Assembly: GCF_921293095.1 (NCBI RefSeq)
Contig: NC_060254.1
Span: 105,052,917-105,116,916, forward strand
Source: Ischnura elegans
Lineage: Eukaryota > Arthropoda > Insecta > Odonata > Coenagrionidae
DNA: 64,000 nucleotides
Reading direction: 5' to 3'
Positions 12,118-23,800 of this stretch are shown one piece after another. The position numbers and the translations under genes are program-made. The notes under the pieces are model-generated. The model was not told the DNA's origin. It saw only the letters and a program-made list of their open reading frames with translations, and ran no database searches. How positions within the stretch are numbered: position 1 is the stretch's first letter; each line of letters begins with the position of its first letter.

Positions 12118-12367
12118 CAGGGGCGCAGCTAAGGACAAAGGCTGGGGGGTGGGTTTAGGCGCAGCTATAATACTTTGGGGTGTGGGGGTATTGCATAACC
12201 GCCTTAAGATTAATGGTGTAAAATGGCAACCATTACGGTTTTCTGAGGGATATGTGATTAATCCTAATACTATTCTATAAGTAATACAAATCCATTAAGT
12301 AAAATGGATTAAACTTAAAAATTTCTCTGAGCTCTGGAGGGGTTTTATCCCCCACGCTGCGCCACTG
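12118..12367. mobile_element. hAT MITE, 250 bp, with perfect 8-bp TSD
   Basis: GAATAGGG at 12110-12117 and again at 12368-12375 is a perfect 8-bp target duplication, the hAT hallmark. The ends read CAGGGGCGCAGC (left) and CAGTGGCGCAGC (right, minus strand). There is no coding sequence. Confidence 0.85.
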
Positions 12368-12401
12368 GAATAGGGGATGCTCAATTGAGTATTGAGTTTA
12401 A

Positions 12402-15237
12402 CCCTTAAACAGCGGAGTTTTTTTTCGGAGTTTTATTTTGTTTTTCCGTTATAAACTGCTTACTGCCCAAGCATTCAGATAACCACTTAGTTTTAAAATT
12501 CTGTTGATTCGTTCTTGCTAGAGGGGGTGTGCCCATATGGGCACGCTAGCCGTTCCGGCCACCGGTCTTCATTCTGCAGAAGAATCGCTCGAACCATCAT
12601 AATTCTCATTTTTATTGTGTGATACGCCATATATTTTTGCATTTACCTATAATACTTCTTTTATTTGACAATTTGAAGTAATTTCAAATGATTATACTTT
12701 ATTTTTTTTAGGTTTAAACATTTTTTTGCTGAAATTAACTGTATAAAACTCAGTTTTGAGAAGTTATCGAATGAAAAATACATGTTATCAATGAGTTTAT
12801 TAACATTATTAGTCCTATATTGCTGGTAGAGTCTTTGACAATTATAAATTGGGTTTTTCAATTGCAGAGTATGATAGTCAGAATTCCATTGAAGGTACCT
12901 GGGCACTTAGAACATTCTGAGCGCTCACGGGAAGAATATTACTCATAAGAAAATCGACGTCTATGAAACGGGACAAATTGGTTATCTCTGCCATCATACC
13001 TTATGTCATCAGACTTTCTATGATTAGTTGCACTTGATTGGGAATGTTAAATACGACCACCAGGTCTGGGAAAGGTACATCTTCGTTACAAAAACACTTG
13101 TGCAATCTCTCGCCTAAGGCTTACTGCGGTGTATTTGAAGCAGAATTTTCCGTACAGATCCAGGCATTTACAATGACAGCATCAAGGAGATAGCTTCATG
13201 TGGACCATCACCATGTTTTCCTCTGATAACATTCCTGTATCTGTTGATATTTTGATCTGTGGGATCAGTTCCGCCCATCTAAATATTGTAGCTAGAGACC
13301 ACTGCTGGCTGCCTAACTTGTACAGTTTTTGAGGTAACACGTGGGAATCTCGTGACCTTTGTGAGTGGGTGTACACATTGCCAAGGTGACTTGACAGTCA
13401 CTACCGAATAGTCATTCTATCTAGCAACAACAATATCCCTTTCTTTCTCCCGTGCGAAAGCATGGGAGCAGCGGGGCTGCTTAGCTAGCTGTTTTTTCGA
13501 TCAATGGGAAAATTTTAGGTATCCTTTTTCTCAGAACCCTCCCTCATATCCTTAAGATTTTAACTGACTTATGAGAGGGAAGCTAGTAAACCAATTGTCA
13601 AAATAAATGGAAAAGATTTGTCACTTGCTCTAGTAAATTGTCCGACATGATAAGCTAATACGAAGAGCATTTACCTACGAATTTATGGTAGTTATTTTTT
13701 TCTTCAACACTCAGTCCCTGCTATATGCTGAAGTCCACCAAGTAATCTTGAGGAGTATTCAAGCACTCAATACTATATTTTAAAGGCGAAACTTATAGGT
13801 TCACCCCGTATGAACTGTTTGCAGCCATGATTGCTAAAATATTTTATCATGGATTTATGGTATTTTACATCGGGGGTTGGCACATAGTTTTCTGAACAAA
13901 GGTACTTTATCATATTTATGATTGGCCTAAGTGTGCACATTTTTTCGCTGTTATCGTAGTGATTATTAGCTGCACAGTGAAAAACCCTCATTATATTTTG
14001 CAACCTTGTGAATGGCATTATACACCACAGTGTTTCGGAAATCATCGCCACTCTCCCAAAAATTCTCTTCCTGCAGACAGCAATAACCACTCAAAAAAGA
14101 ATTGAATAGAAAAGAGAAAAATAAATTTCTTCCGTCACGAACATTTCGGAAACCTCAACTTGGAATTTACCGGAAATTCAGCGAAATTCATTTCGAGGAA
14201 TATATTCTCAGCGAATGACACGTCATCTCGTGCTTATGTGTATGTCTCGGTCATTTTACTGTCTCCTCCATCCTTTTCAGGACTAATCACTGACGGAGCT
14301 TGAAATGGTTGCTAGTTAACTTTCGCCTTGATTGTCTCCTTGCGACTTACAACCAGGGATTGGACTTAGTTGGAAAATTTGACCACGTGTTCAATGTGGT
14401 CGATGTGATCAAGGTTCAATCTACTTTTTATCGTTACAAAGTTTTCTATGCGATACAAAGCGGTTCACAATGAGCTTCGCCATTGTATTTATCAAACATC
14501 CTTTCCCCTTCCACCATGCCCTCGATTGTTGGGTATGTATACCAGTGGTAGAAAATAGCCCTATCATTCTTCATACTAGATAGTTGAGTAAAGTATAACG
14601 TAAGCACGATGAATAAAAGTGTTGAATAGTAAAAAATATATTTTTTGTACTAAAAATTAATGGAAATATTACAAAAAAATATTGATGCCTATAAAATCAA
14701 GTGACATAAGAAAAAAATGAAAGATTGACAAAAAATTAGCGTTTTACATCGAAATTATTTGATAACAGACCCAATAACAACGTTTATAGCGAAGGACACC
14801 TGCCAAAAAAGACACCCCCGGCTACCGGCTAGCGTGCCCATATGGGATCACCCAAAAATAAATTCAAATTCCTTGTCTCATAAGAAAGATATCACTATGC
14901 TTGCAAAAGAAACCGAAGTTGACAACATTCATTATGACGATAAGATTAAATACTTAGCCGAGTATAAAAAATAAAAAGGAAAAAAATCGCATTTACTGAA
15001 GACACATCGCCATTTTTTCTCTTTTGCCTCCTCGATCAGAGTGAGTAAGAATACCTAACCTGCCACAGTCAACTGCTGGTATAAATGCTGGCCGTTAGCA
15101 CACGAACCGAATAAAGTGATGCATTGTAATCATTTTAGGCAAAAACAGCATGCTCTATAATATCTGGGTTAGAATTTATACGAAATTCTTTAGACCACTG
15201 CAGCTGTGCCCATATGGGCACGCTAGCCGTTCATGGG
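12402..15237 (-). mobile_element. PiggyBac-like transposon, decayed, 2.8 kb
   Basis: TTAA (12398-12401 and 15238-15241) flanks ends CCCTTAAACAGCGG (left) and CCCATGAACGGCTAGCG (right, minus strand), consistent with piggyBac's TTAA target and CCC-type TIRs. The palindrome TGCCCATATGGGCA followed by CGCTAGCCGTTC lies just inside the right end (15206-15232) and 127 bp inside the left end (12529-12555). A further inverted partial copy lies at 14828-14847. The 2.8-kb length is near normal for the superfamily. The transposase on the minus strand is badly decayed. Confidence 0.82.
13480..14090 (-). pseudogene. PiggyBac-like transposase remnant
   Basis: One open minus-strand piece (14090-13773, 105 residues) reads MPFTRLQNIMRVFHC, then KMCTLRPIINMIKYL and MIKYFSNHGCKQFIRGEPIS. 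This is the piggyBac DDE core: the FxxIxRxLHF helix, LRPxID, and the '(D)ESMxxxxGRxxxKQxIxxKP' strand. In the family the first catalytic Asp lies in a VDES or IDE motif; here the position reads KYHKSMI, so the Asp and Glu are both lost. Downstream, in broken frames near 13570, 'NLFHLF.DNWFT' matches the FDNFFTS block with the next catalytic Asp. Frameshifts and stops make this a dead copy. Confidence 0.75.
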
Positions 15238-15241
15238 TTAA

Positions 15242-16500
15242 TTCTCAATTGAATTGCTTTGGAATGATTAGAATGGTAGAAAGTATTTCAATCTTGTTAC
15301 AATCTAAGAGTGAGAGATCAATACTTATTCTAGGAATTAAGGTACAGCAATTCCAATGGAAAACCTTGAAAATGTCATATACCTCTGGGTGGTTGGCCGC
15401 CGACATGCCAGGGAGTTGTCCTTGATGTTATGGCCCTGAAATAGTGAAGGCATATAATTGTAGATAAACCTCATTTATTGATGAAAATTAGAACTGTGTG
15501 ACATCTTAAGATAACAGAAAAAATGTTATTCTAGACCTAACGTTGTGTGTTTTTAATGTTATAACCACTATTATCCAAGATTATTACAAGTTTTTCCAAG
15601 AGAACTTTACATTTTTTAGAATAAGGGTGTTCATAGGGGAGAATTCTTGTATTCAGAAATGTACTATGGGAGACATAAGTGATAATTACATAGGGGTCAG
15701 TGTTTGCCAATATCAATACCACCATGGGAATAGATTATCCCACAGCAAGGTACTATTGTTTTCAATAATTTGTTGAAAACCACACATCCAATTTTCCTAT
15801 CAGGGCCAGACCAGTAAAACTTGGATAGCTGGCATACAAGGCTAATTGCACCCAAGGTCAAGGATGTGACGGAACTAGCAAAATCGGAGTCAAAGTATAT
15901 GCGATGTGAGCAAAGTCTGGAAACGAGCACGTAGTCTCGTAGCTGATACTATTGCTATCATCATTGATTCATAACTAATTATATTCAAATGTGAGTTTGC
16001 ACAGACTACTCTGAGTGCTTGAAGGAGCTTTGCAGCAGCCTGAAACTATGTACAGTGTCGTTAACCTCAGCTTCAATATCAGTGTGGCAATAGAAATGTA
16101 ATTTAATTAATTATGAATTAATTTGATTAAAATCCTGTTACTTCTCCTTGTTTAAAAGTGATAAGTGCCATGGAAATTGAATTTTCAATGGAAATAAAGT
16201 ACATCCAAATGAATGTTACTTCCAGAATCAGTTAATGAGCAATCTTCCCAGCTATAGAAAAAGGAAAGCAGTCCAATGATCCGTGATTCTCCTATCCTAT
16301 TAGGCAAGTTCAGAGGCAGAATATCACTCATGTTTGAATGGTGGCAGGAATGGATCCAGATTGCAGGGGGAGGCACTCCTTTACATTGAGAGGAATCAAA
16401 ACATCTGGGAGTCTACCATTTCAATCCTTTTGGCATTTGCATGAGGTGGAAATCTCTCTAGCTTACGTCCACACCAATACTTCTAGGCATACAAACATAT
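15242..16500. other. Intergenic, nothing recognised
   Basis: AT-rich sequence with only short unsupported frames. I see no TIRs, tRNA-like boxes or protein motifs. Confidence 0.4.
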
Positions 16501-16548
16501 GATACATTCACTTACCTCTTGAGGTGGGACTTTGGGCCTCGCCGCGGG

Positions 16549-17091
16549 TCACAGGTGGTCTTGATGGCGGTAAAACCTCCCGTCCCCATCGGGATGGTTC
16601 CGCGACGCTCTCTGTCCCAGGGCCTGGCGGACAAGATCTTCAATCCGCCTCTCTATAACCCCCACCATCCAGTCAATTTCGTTTGTAATAGACGCTATAT
16701 CCAGAATTATGTTGTTATACTGTTGCATGAATTCTTCAACTGAGGGACGGTGTAGGTGGGGCCCTGGAAAGTCTTCCACCCCCCTGGCAGGGCCCTGTTG
16801 TTCAACATTGAGGTCTTCCCATGGGTCTTTTACTAGGCCTTCTTCTCCCGGAGGAGGAGAGGCGGTTGGTGAAGGGCGGCCCTCCTCCGGGGGCAATGGG
16901 GACGTGGCTATCGGCATCTCTGCAGTTTCATCTGACGTCGCTGTTTGCGGTAATGCCACGTCAGCCCCTGAAGTCTCCAACTCCTCCGGGATAGGGCCCT
17001 CGGCAGCCAATTCCTCCACCTCTTTGCGTCCTAGGCATCTGCCTATTATAGAGAGGAATCCTTCTTGATCACAAATAAATTTGGGCCCATT
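16549..17091 (-). CDS. Unrecognised acidic, proline-rich ORF, probably part of an exon
   Basis: A 180-codon minus-strand frame is open from an in-frame TGA near 17093 to the stop at 16549. There is no ATG in its first third, so it is probably 5' partial or spliced. The N-terminal part reads GPKFICDQEGFLSIIGRC. A low-complexity Glu/Pro/Ser/Thr stretch (PEEGRPSPTASPPPGEEG) follows. The end is a likely coiled coil or amphipathic helix (EEFMQQYNNIILDIASITNE, then VGVIERRIEDLVRQALGQRA). A good splice donor (CAAGAG|GTAAGT, exon end at 16516) lies 33 bp past the stop. GC content is clearly above that of the neighbours. It may be a host exon or a transposon accessory protein; I do not recognise the family. 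Confidence 0.4.
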   Translation of the reverse strand, partial: NGPKFICDQEGFLSIIGRCLGRKEVEELAAEGPIPEELETSGADVALPQTATSDETAEMPIATSPLPPEEGRPSPTASPPPGEEGLVKDPWEDLNVEQQGPARGVEDFPGPHLHRPSVEEFMQQYNNIILDIASITNEIDWMVGVIERRIEDLVRQALGQRASRNHPDGDGRFYRHQDHL

Positions 17092-17099
17092 TCATTCCC

Positions 17100-17880
17100 A
17101 CCCCATAGATTTTGCTATCAAAATGGATTAGTTAATGACACTTGTAGACTATGCAGGATAGAGAAAGATCGTTTAATTTGATTGTATAATTAGAAGAATT
17201 GGAGAAGAAGCATTCACCTGGGTTCCTCATGGGGAATCTAAGTGAACAGTTGGGCATTAGGGACCCTAAGTGTCTTATATGTGTAACACCTAGTGTGGTT
17301 ATCAAGGCTCTATTGCACCCTTGCAATGCCAAGGACCATGGCCAACTTTAAACAGGCCGGAACATGGAATTTTGGCAACGCTGTGCCGGGGTCCTATCGT
17401 GTTTGTTTGAGAGCATGGCGACTTATGCGTGAAGAGTATCCGTGTAACCGAAGTAGCATTAAATCTCTTGTTAAAAAGGCAGAACTGGACTTCTTTTGTG
17501 GATATCATATTGACTAAAGGTACGTACAATAGTTTTAAGATAATTTTTGGGAGCTGAAGGAGGAAAATCACGTTTATTACTTCAAAAGTGTCGCGGTCAC
17601 ATGCCGGCCGGCCATAAATGGTGGGGAATTGAGAGTGCAACAATACTGGTTTAAAAGGGGGAACAAGAATTATTTTTCTATACTTTGTTTTGCCTTACGG
17701 TAAGTAAAATAGTTTAAAGATATTCTCAGTGAGTTGTGAGTGGATATTCAACAGTATTTCATCCAAAGCATAGCGTCTGTTGGCGGCCGGCCACGAAGTA
17801 ACCTTGAGAGTACACAAATGAAACTAGGCGTATTTGTCGGGATATAAATGCTGCGTTGTTTTTACAATTTTATTATTCTC
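17100..17880. other. Spacer with two related ~200-bp segments
   Basis: 17520-17650 and 17700-17820 share 'aatagtttaa(g/a)ata', 'ggccggcca' and 'gagagt(g/a)ca' in the same order, which suggests an old tandem duplication. No gene is supported. Confidence 0.35.
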
Positions 17881-17888
17881 GGGTTAAC

Positions 17889-20800
17889 CAACGCCACCTA
17901 AAGTAAAAGGCCTGAGGACTTCGCTGTGACGTCATGACGCGGAGGCCGAAATCGCCTCCGGAGGCATCGCGATATAAACGAGGGAGAAAAACGCACTTCA
18001 GAGGCAAATCGTCTACGATGTTTGATAATGAACATTGGGTTCGAGGAAACTGTCATTCAGAAAGAACGATTGCAGTACTTTACGCTAAAAATTGTAATAC
18101 AATTACATCGAAGATCAAATGCCCATTCACTTCCATATTATATACTAACTATTATATTCCATATTATATTGATTATGACGTGAGTTCATTCTAGCGGGAG
18201 GTGCGTCACACATTAAATCATTTCGTGAGTTAAAGTGATACGTATCTCGACGTACAGAGTACCAAAAGCTAGCCAGATATTAAGTACATACTACCACTAA
18301 GTTTTGATGCGCAAGATGTTATTCTATAGGCTTTCTGTTCTATCATTGGTATTCGGCATTTTACTTATTCCATTCTCTCTATCATAGAATGAGTAAAACG
18401 CCAAAAGTTTCAATGGCAAAATTAGCATTGAATGCAGAACTTGTATGAAATAAAAGTTTTAACTTGAATTAGAAATGAAGATTGAAACTTCATCATATGT
18501 TATAAGAAATTGCATGCGTGGCAGAATCATAGTTCCAGGTTCCTATCTCAGTGACGCGACTGGAGGATGAAGTAGAATGCTGCAGCAGACCAATGGAAAC
18601 GGATGGTGATACCTGTAACTTGTCTTAGATGTGATTAACAGGATAGGCTTACCCCTTTCAATCTCATTATAATTCACATCCAATGCAATAAAACATATTT
18701 TTAATGCTAAAATATGGTTTAATAAGAATTTTTTTCACTTTATAAGAGTTACAATTTTCCTGCTTAATCCAGGTTTACTACAAGCATCACTTAATTTACG
18801 GCTGTAGTTCTTCAAAAATATGTTACATGCAACATATACAATTTTTTTAATTCCACTTGACATGTGATGGCCATCAGGACAGACTTCATCACTAAAAAAG
18901 TCACTCATTATCAATGCATTCATAGTTACGCTAAATAGAACAGTTCTTTGATTTGCTTCCCTAAGGAACTTCTCTTCCAAAGGGCCACTAACTATTTTAC
19001 TAAACACAACAAAACAAAACAGCATTTAACGAGACTTCATGCGGAAAAAAAGACCTCCACGGCTCAGACACTTAATAAAATCATCATTGTTATTATCCTC
19101 CAACATGCAGTCTTTTGAAAAAAAATCCTTACATGAGGAGCAGTTGACCTTCTTAAGGTAGGACCGTACACAATAACCCGCAATGTATGATAGCACCGGT
19201 ACATGAGAGCTAACACCATTAATGTCATGCGGTTCAACAAAAATCTTGAAATGGATGAACGACCCTGACTCAGAGCCATCCATATCTATGATATCATCAT
19301 CATCATCACCATCATCAACCGAATCAATCAAAATACTCTCACAAGCCTGTGACTTTAATCGTAACGGCAGGCACGTTTGTAGCCTTAATTTGGTTTCAGA
19401 CTCATAGAGTTGTCGAATGGATACATGATAGTTGGAGCCTGACAGCCGCCTGTAGAAACCAAAGCGAGCCTCTAGAGCGTCTGTCTGGAATTTTCCTGGC
19501 AACATATACTCCATACCCAACTCAATAATGCAATATGAGGCCAACTCAATTAGAGCATGGGTGGTATGCATGAAGGCAGTCCTTGTTTCACGTGATAGAT
19601 TACCACAACCACTCTCACTCCACCTATCAACCCACTCAAAAACACTCTCTAACAATTTCATTCCTTCACACCCCAAAGTTAATGGCTTTTGCAAAGCATC
19701 TCTTAGCCTTAAACCTTTGTAAGGTGTCTTGACATTGACTACCTTCCACCAGTTGGTAATAATCTTAATAAAGGCCGCAGTTCCTAAGGAATTCTCCAGT
19801 TGCTTGCTTCTCCCCAAAAAGGAAAGCGCGTTCACCACATTCTCGTTAAAAACTTGGAGAGCAAGTTTCACATTTTGTCGCTCTAAATTTGATGGATAGA
19901 GTGCTTTAATGGTTAATGAATGCCCATACCTCACAATGTCACCACACTCAAGGAAATATAATTCACGAACAGTACTGAAAGAAGCTATTTCCTTTGGTTT
20001 GCAAGCATCATCGAAATTGGGGTAAAAAAATTGGTGTCCATTGCCTTGGTTAAGCCAATTATTTCTTATGCACTTCAGAATGTGCACAGAGTCAAATTAA
20101 AAAAATAATGGCCTTGACTTATCATAGGGGTTGGGGTACACAATACTTAATTTGTTGGGGAAAGAAAATTTTGACACAGCCCTCCTATTGATAGAGTTGT
20201 TGTCTGAAACCAGGCTCACAATTCTATATCCAATACCTTCTAATGCCACAATGATGTTTTTAGTGACGGCGAATAATTCATCAGCAGAGAATTTACTCAC
20301 AGGAAGTATGTACACTACCTCTTTGAAAGAGGACATTAGACTAGACACCATGAATACATAAGCCGTTTTGGTAACACAAGGGGAGTTTTGACTTATGCCT
20401 ACAATGCTACCACCCTTGTAGTCAACATAAGATTTTACATGAATTTCATCCATCATGAGCACCACATGTCTTTCATTGGTCTTGAGAGTAGAGAAAACAG
20501 TTTTGGCATATGCCAAATTGTGGGTCAAATCTCGCTGAGGGCTTAAATTATAACTGGCACACACTTGGCGGATGGTGGTGGGATGTGGGAGTTGAAACAT
20601 ACCGGAACTTCTAACAAACTTATAAGCATGGGGAGATATTGTAAAGAAAATACTGCAAAAAACAAAAGTTTCACTCCGATAACGATAAGAATGTTTACTA
20701 CTCATCATAAGCTTAATCTGCTCAGTTAAGAAATTGACTGTGTCAACAAAATCATCAGAGGCGTGCAAAGAGTCCAAGAGCTGCAAAATTACCCCCAATT

Positions 20801-22367
20801 TATCCACCATACAAGAATTGGGGACAGGTTTGTCACTTATTAACGTTGTTAGCCCTGCTAATACCTCATTTACAGTATTGGTGTCTTTCACATACATTGG
20901 GAAGATGAAATTACCAATCTTTTTCAGTTCAGCGTGGTCCATGAACACATTTAACATTAAATCCCGATCAATAATGACACATGCTTTCATTACTGGAAAC
21001 GGATCTGCGATAATATGGCAAAGAAGCAATTTGTCTTTTTTTAAAATAAAGGAAAAGTCCCCAAAAGATACGAACTTTTGGAGCTTCTCAAAACATTCAC
21101 CCAATGTTTTGAAGCTCCTTGCCTCCTCGTACAGCCTTCTTTCTTCTATACTATCTCTAATGCACTTCTCCAGTTGCTCCATTTCCTTCTTTCTTCTCTT
21201 CTCTTCAGGCTCCAAGCGAGCGTTCACTGAAGTACATGATGGACGTTCGGGAAATACTGATGGTACCGCCCCTTCTCTCAGCCTCGGCGCTGGAAGCTTT
21301 ACCGTGATCAACTTCCCTGTGCTCTCATCAAACATAGATGTCTCCCACAAAACATCCTCAGACATGAAATGTTTGATGCACACCTATAAATATCAAAAAT
21401 TGTATCGTTAATAGAAAGAGATGGTTATCTTCCAACTAATTACGATGTACGAATTGTGAATTTCGAAAAAAAGTCTCATCTAGGAAATTGTTTTAGTAGA
21501 ATTATCTTCTCTTCTGCCATCATAAGAACTTTGGCCAACTTGCGGGGAGATACAAACACATAAATTATACCACGACGCAGCAAAATAGATGGACATTTCA
21601 TTCATTAACAGGGAACTTAAATCAGGCAGTGCTCATTTTTTGCGAGATAATTGAAAACAAACGCGAGATAAACCCTTTTCGATATCCAAGACCCATGTGT
21701 AATTTAATAACTTTCACCACCTTACTCAATGCACACATACTCAACGCACATAACACTACAAAAGGACACTTGAAGTTGGCGGTAAATTATTAAATAACAA
21801 ACGTATGTCAAAAATTCAAGCACAATAACATATACGTTCGGCATAAGCACGAATTAAAATATTTCCTAAAACAGAAGAATGTATCAAACCCATTTTTGAA
21901 CTTTTTCCAGGGAATTTTAATTACTGTTAGGTGAAGTTATTAAGTTTAACTATTACATACTATAGTAGAAAGCAATAGTACTTACTCTGGAATAGGTAGT
22001 AGGAGTAAAGTTAGTCCTATGAATGCTTCTTGTCCACTTCATCTTCAGCAGCTCATCATCTGGGAATCGAAACACCGAAACTTTTTCACCGCCCACATAA
22101 TTTCCTCGGCAATGAGGCACACAACACTTATTAACTATTTTCTAGATTAACTTCCGGTGAATTTTAAAGTAATTTCCGGAAAACACGGCAATTAACAGCT
22201 TCGATTAACTTAAATCAACGTACAACTATATCACTTTCGCCCTTGAACTCGCGTTAATTCAAGCATGAATATAACACGGAGTCCCCTTGACTACAAGTAA
22301 ACATTGGCCTCCGCTAATTGACGTCACACAACAGAAGTCCTCAGGCCTTTTACTTTAGGTGGCGTTG
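17889..22367 (-). mobile_element. P-element, structurally complete, 4.5 kb
   Basis: The termini are 34-bp perfect inverted repeats beginning CAACGCCACCTAAAGTAAAA, with TGACGTCA shared a few bases further in on both sides. GGTTAAC flanks both ends (17882-17888 and 22368-22374), a 7-bp match; P-elements usually make 8 bp. Known P-elements have ~31-bp TIRs starting CA and one intron-containing gene for a THAP-type transposase, and all of that is seen here on the minus strand. Perfect TIRs, near-perfect flanks and an almost unbroken transposase suggest recent insertion. Confidence 0.93.
18735..22138 (-). pseudogene. P-element (THAP9-like) transposase with two in-frame stops
   Basis: Exon 1 (22138-21986) encodes the first half of a C2CH THAP finger (CCVPHCRGNY, then VSVFRFPDDELLKMKWTRSI). 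It ends at a GTAAGT donor. The acceptor TTATAG precedes exon 2 at 21383, which resumes in phase with VCIKHF, the second ligand pair. Exon 2 then gives a Glu/Lys-rich coiled coil and the split RNase H core: MMDEIHVK (Asp 312 of exon 2), LVSDNNS (Asp 394), and TDALEARFGFYRR with the presumed catalytic Glu. A Gly/Asp-rich acidic patch follows. The C-terminus (LEEKFLREANQRTVLF) ends at 18735. TAA at 20097-20099 and TAA at 19026-19028 interrupt an otherwise continuous frame, with the same frame and homology on both sides. Exon 1 has no ATG: where one is expected (22136-22138) there is ATA, and a stop lies just upstream. Confidence 0.9.
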
Positions 22368-22615
22368 GGTTAACAGTGATTGCTATATTTGGTGTGCCTT
22401 ATGAATAACTATGTGTAGTTGTGTTTATAATAACGTCGTATATTATTGAACGACGAATGGCTTCTCGTTTACTCTGTTAATATATGTCTCCAGGTACTGA
22501 TGTTATTCATATTTTCCAAACCTATCATGAATGCACTGCTTTTTTTCTGTGATCAGCGAAACTATCTTTATTAATGCAACTTTCCATTGTTTTCATTAAA
22601 GGGGCCCAAGCGTTG

Positions 22616-22957
22616 TTGTGTGCATATTGCAGAAGCAACTACCTATCCACCAAAAACAAGGGGTATATACCCCTTGTTTTTGGTGGATAGGTAGGGGATA
22701 GGTAGGTGGATGTGACTGTGTTCCAGTTCACCAAAGATGAACGCAGTAGACAGAAGTGGCTGAAGAATATCCCTCGGAAGGATTGGAATCTTTCTTCAAG
22801 CGCAACAGTTTGCGTCAAGCATTTTGCTGAGCGGGATATCCTACACCGAGTAACTTACATGAATAAGAACGGTGGAGTGAAAAGTTACGAGTTAGATCGC
22901 CTAAAGTTGTCCCCTGGTGCTACTCCCACAGTGTTTCAGGCCCTCTCCTCTTCTTAA
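22616..22957 (+). pseudogene. THAP zinc-finger exon interrupted by a palindrome
   Basis: The plus strand reads LCAYCRSNYLSTKNKG (first Cys pair, CxxC) up to about 22663. After the palindrome it resumes VTVFQFTKDERSRQKWLKNI and SSATVCVKHFAERDI (second CxxH pair), then LDRLKLSPGATPTVFQ, the AVPTxF box that ends a THAP domain. A stop follows (22955-22957). The frame between the halves is broken by a TAG generated by the inverted duplication. The domain is not closely similar to the P-element's own THAP finger next door, so it is not simply a duplicate of it. The rest of the gene, if any, would lie in the 3' blocks to 24.4 kb. Confidence 0.7.
22639..22694. repeat. Perfect 56-bp palindrome (28-bp arms, no spacer)
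   Basis: The left arm begins CTACCTATCCACC and runs to the centre GGGGTATATACCCC; the right arm is its exact complement. It sits in the middle of the THAP finger and appears to be an inverted duplication of the coding strand. Confidence 0.95.
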
Positions 22958-23800
22958 AACTTCTTATTGTGATCAGTGAACCATGAAAATCTGTGAACAT
23001 AAGTAGATGAGTTGTACTTCTAAGAAATGAAATCAGGAAATATTGTATGAATCAGTGGAACATGAAAAGACTGCTGATGAAATGACAATATATATCTTTA
23101 TTTCCGAAAGACATGCTAATTTGACATCTGGCCGCCTTCTAATACTGAAGGTACATTGGAAAATCAATTGCTACTAAGTGATATGGAATATATAAGTGGT
23201 ATTTTGAACTAATTCATCTTTCCCTTCCAGGTAAAACTTCTTGTTGTGATCAGTGATCTATGAAAACCTGTGAACATAAGTAGATAAGATCTTGGAAATG
23301 AGATCAACAAATATTTTATGAATCAGTGGAACATGAAAGAACATTGATGAAATGTCAATATTTGTTCTCGTATCGATAAGGGTACCTTAATTGATATTTA
23401 TCTGCCGTACTATACTCTAGGTATGTTTAAAATCCAAGGGTACTGAGTGATATCATATATGCGTGGTATTTTTGAACTAATCCATCTTTGTATTGCAGGT
23501 AAAACTCCTTATTGTGATCAGTGAAGCATGAAAATCTGTGGAAATAATTAAATATGAATTATTTCTTGGAGATGAAATGAACGAATATTGTATGAATTAG
23601 TGAGAACATGAAAGAACTACTGAGGAAATGACGATACAAGTTCTCATATTGAAAAGACTTAGTAAATTGACGTCTAGCCGCCTTCCAATACAGTAGGTAT
23701 ATTGGAAAATCCATGAGTACTGAGTGAAATTATGTATATATGTGGTATTTAGAACAACATAATAATTTTCTCTGCAGCTAAAACTTCCTTTAGAGTGAAC
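22955..23800 (+). repeat. Tandem repeat, ~270-bp unit, three copies plus a partial fourth
   Basis: 'aaaact(t/c)(c/t)tt(a/g)ttgtgatcagtga' recurs at about 22957, 23232 and 23501, and a diverged start ('taaaacttcct') at about 23778. Spacings are roughly 268-278 bp. Each unit continues with 'catgaaaatctgtg(a/g)a' and, except at the first start, is preceded by a pyrimidine tract ending in CAG. That resembles a duplicated 3' splice site and exon start. Confidence 0.75.

Noticed and set aside
20734-21411. 225-codon plus-strand frame
   Set aside because: It is antisense to the P-element transposase coiled coil and core, where the minus frame has clear homology; the plus frame has no domain.
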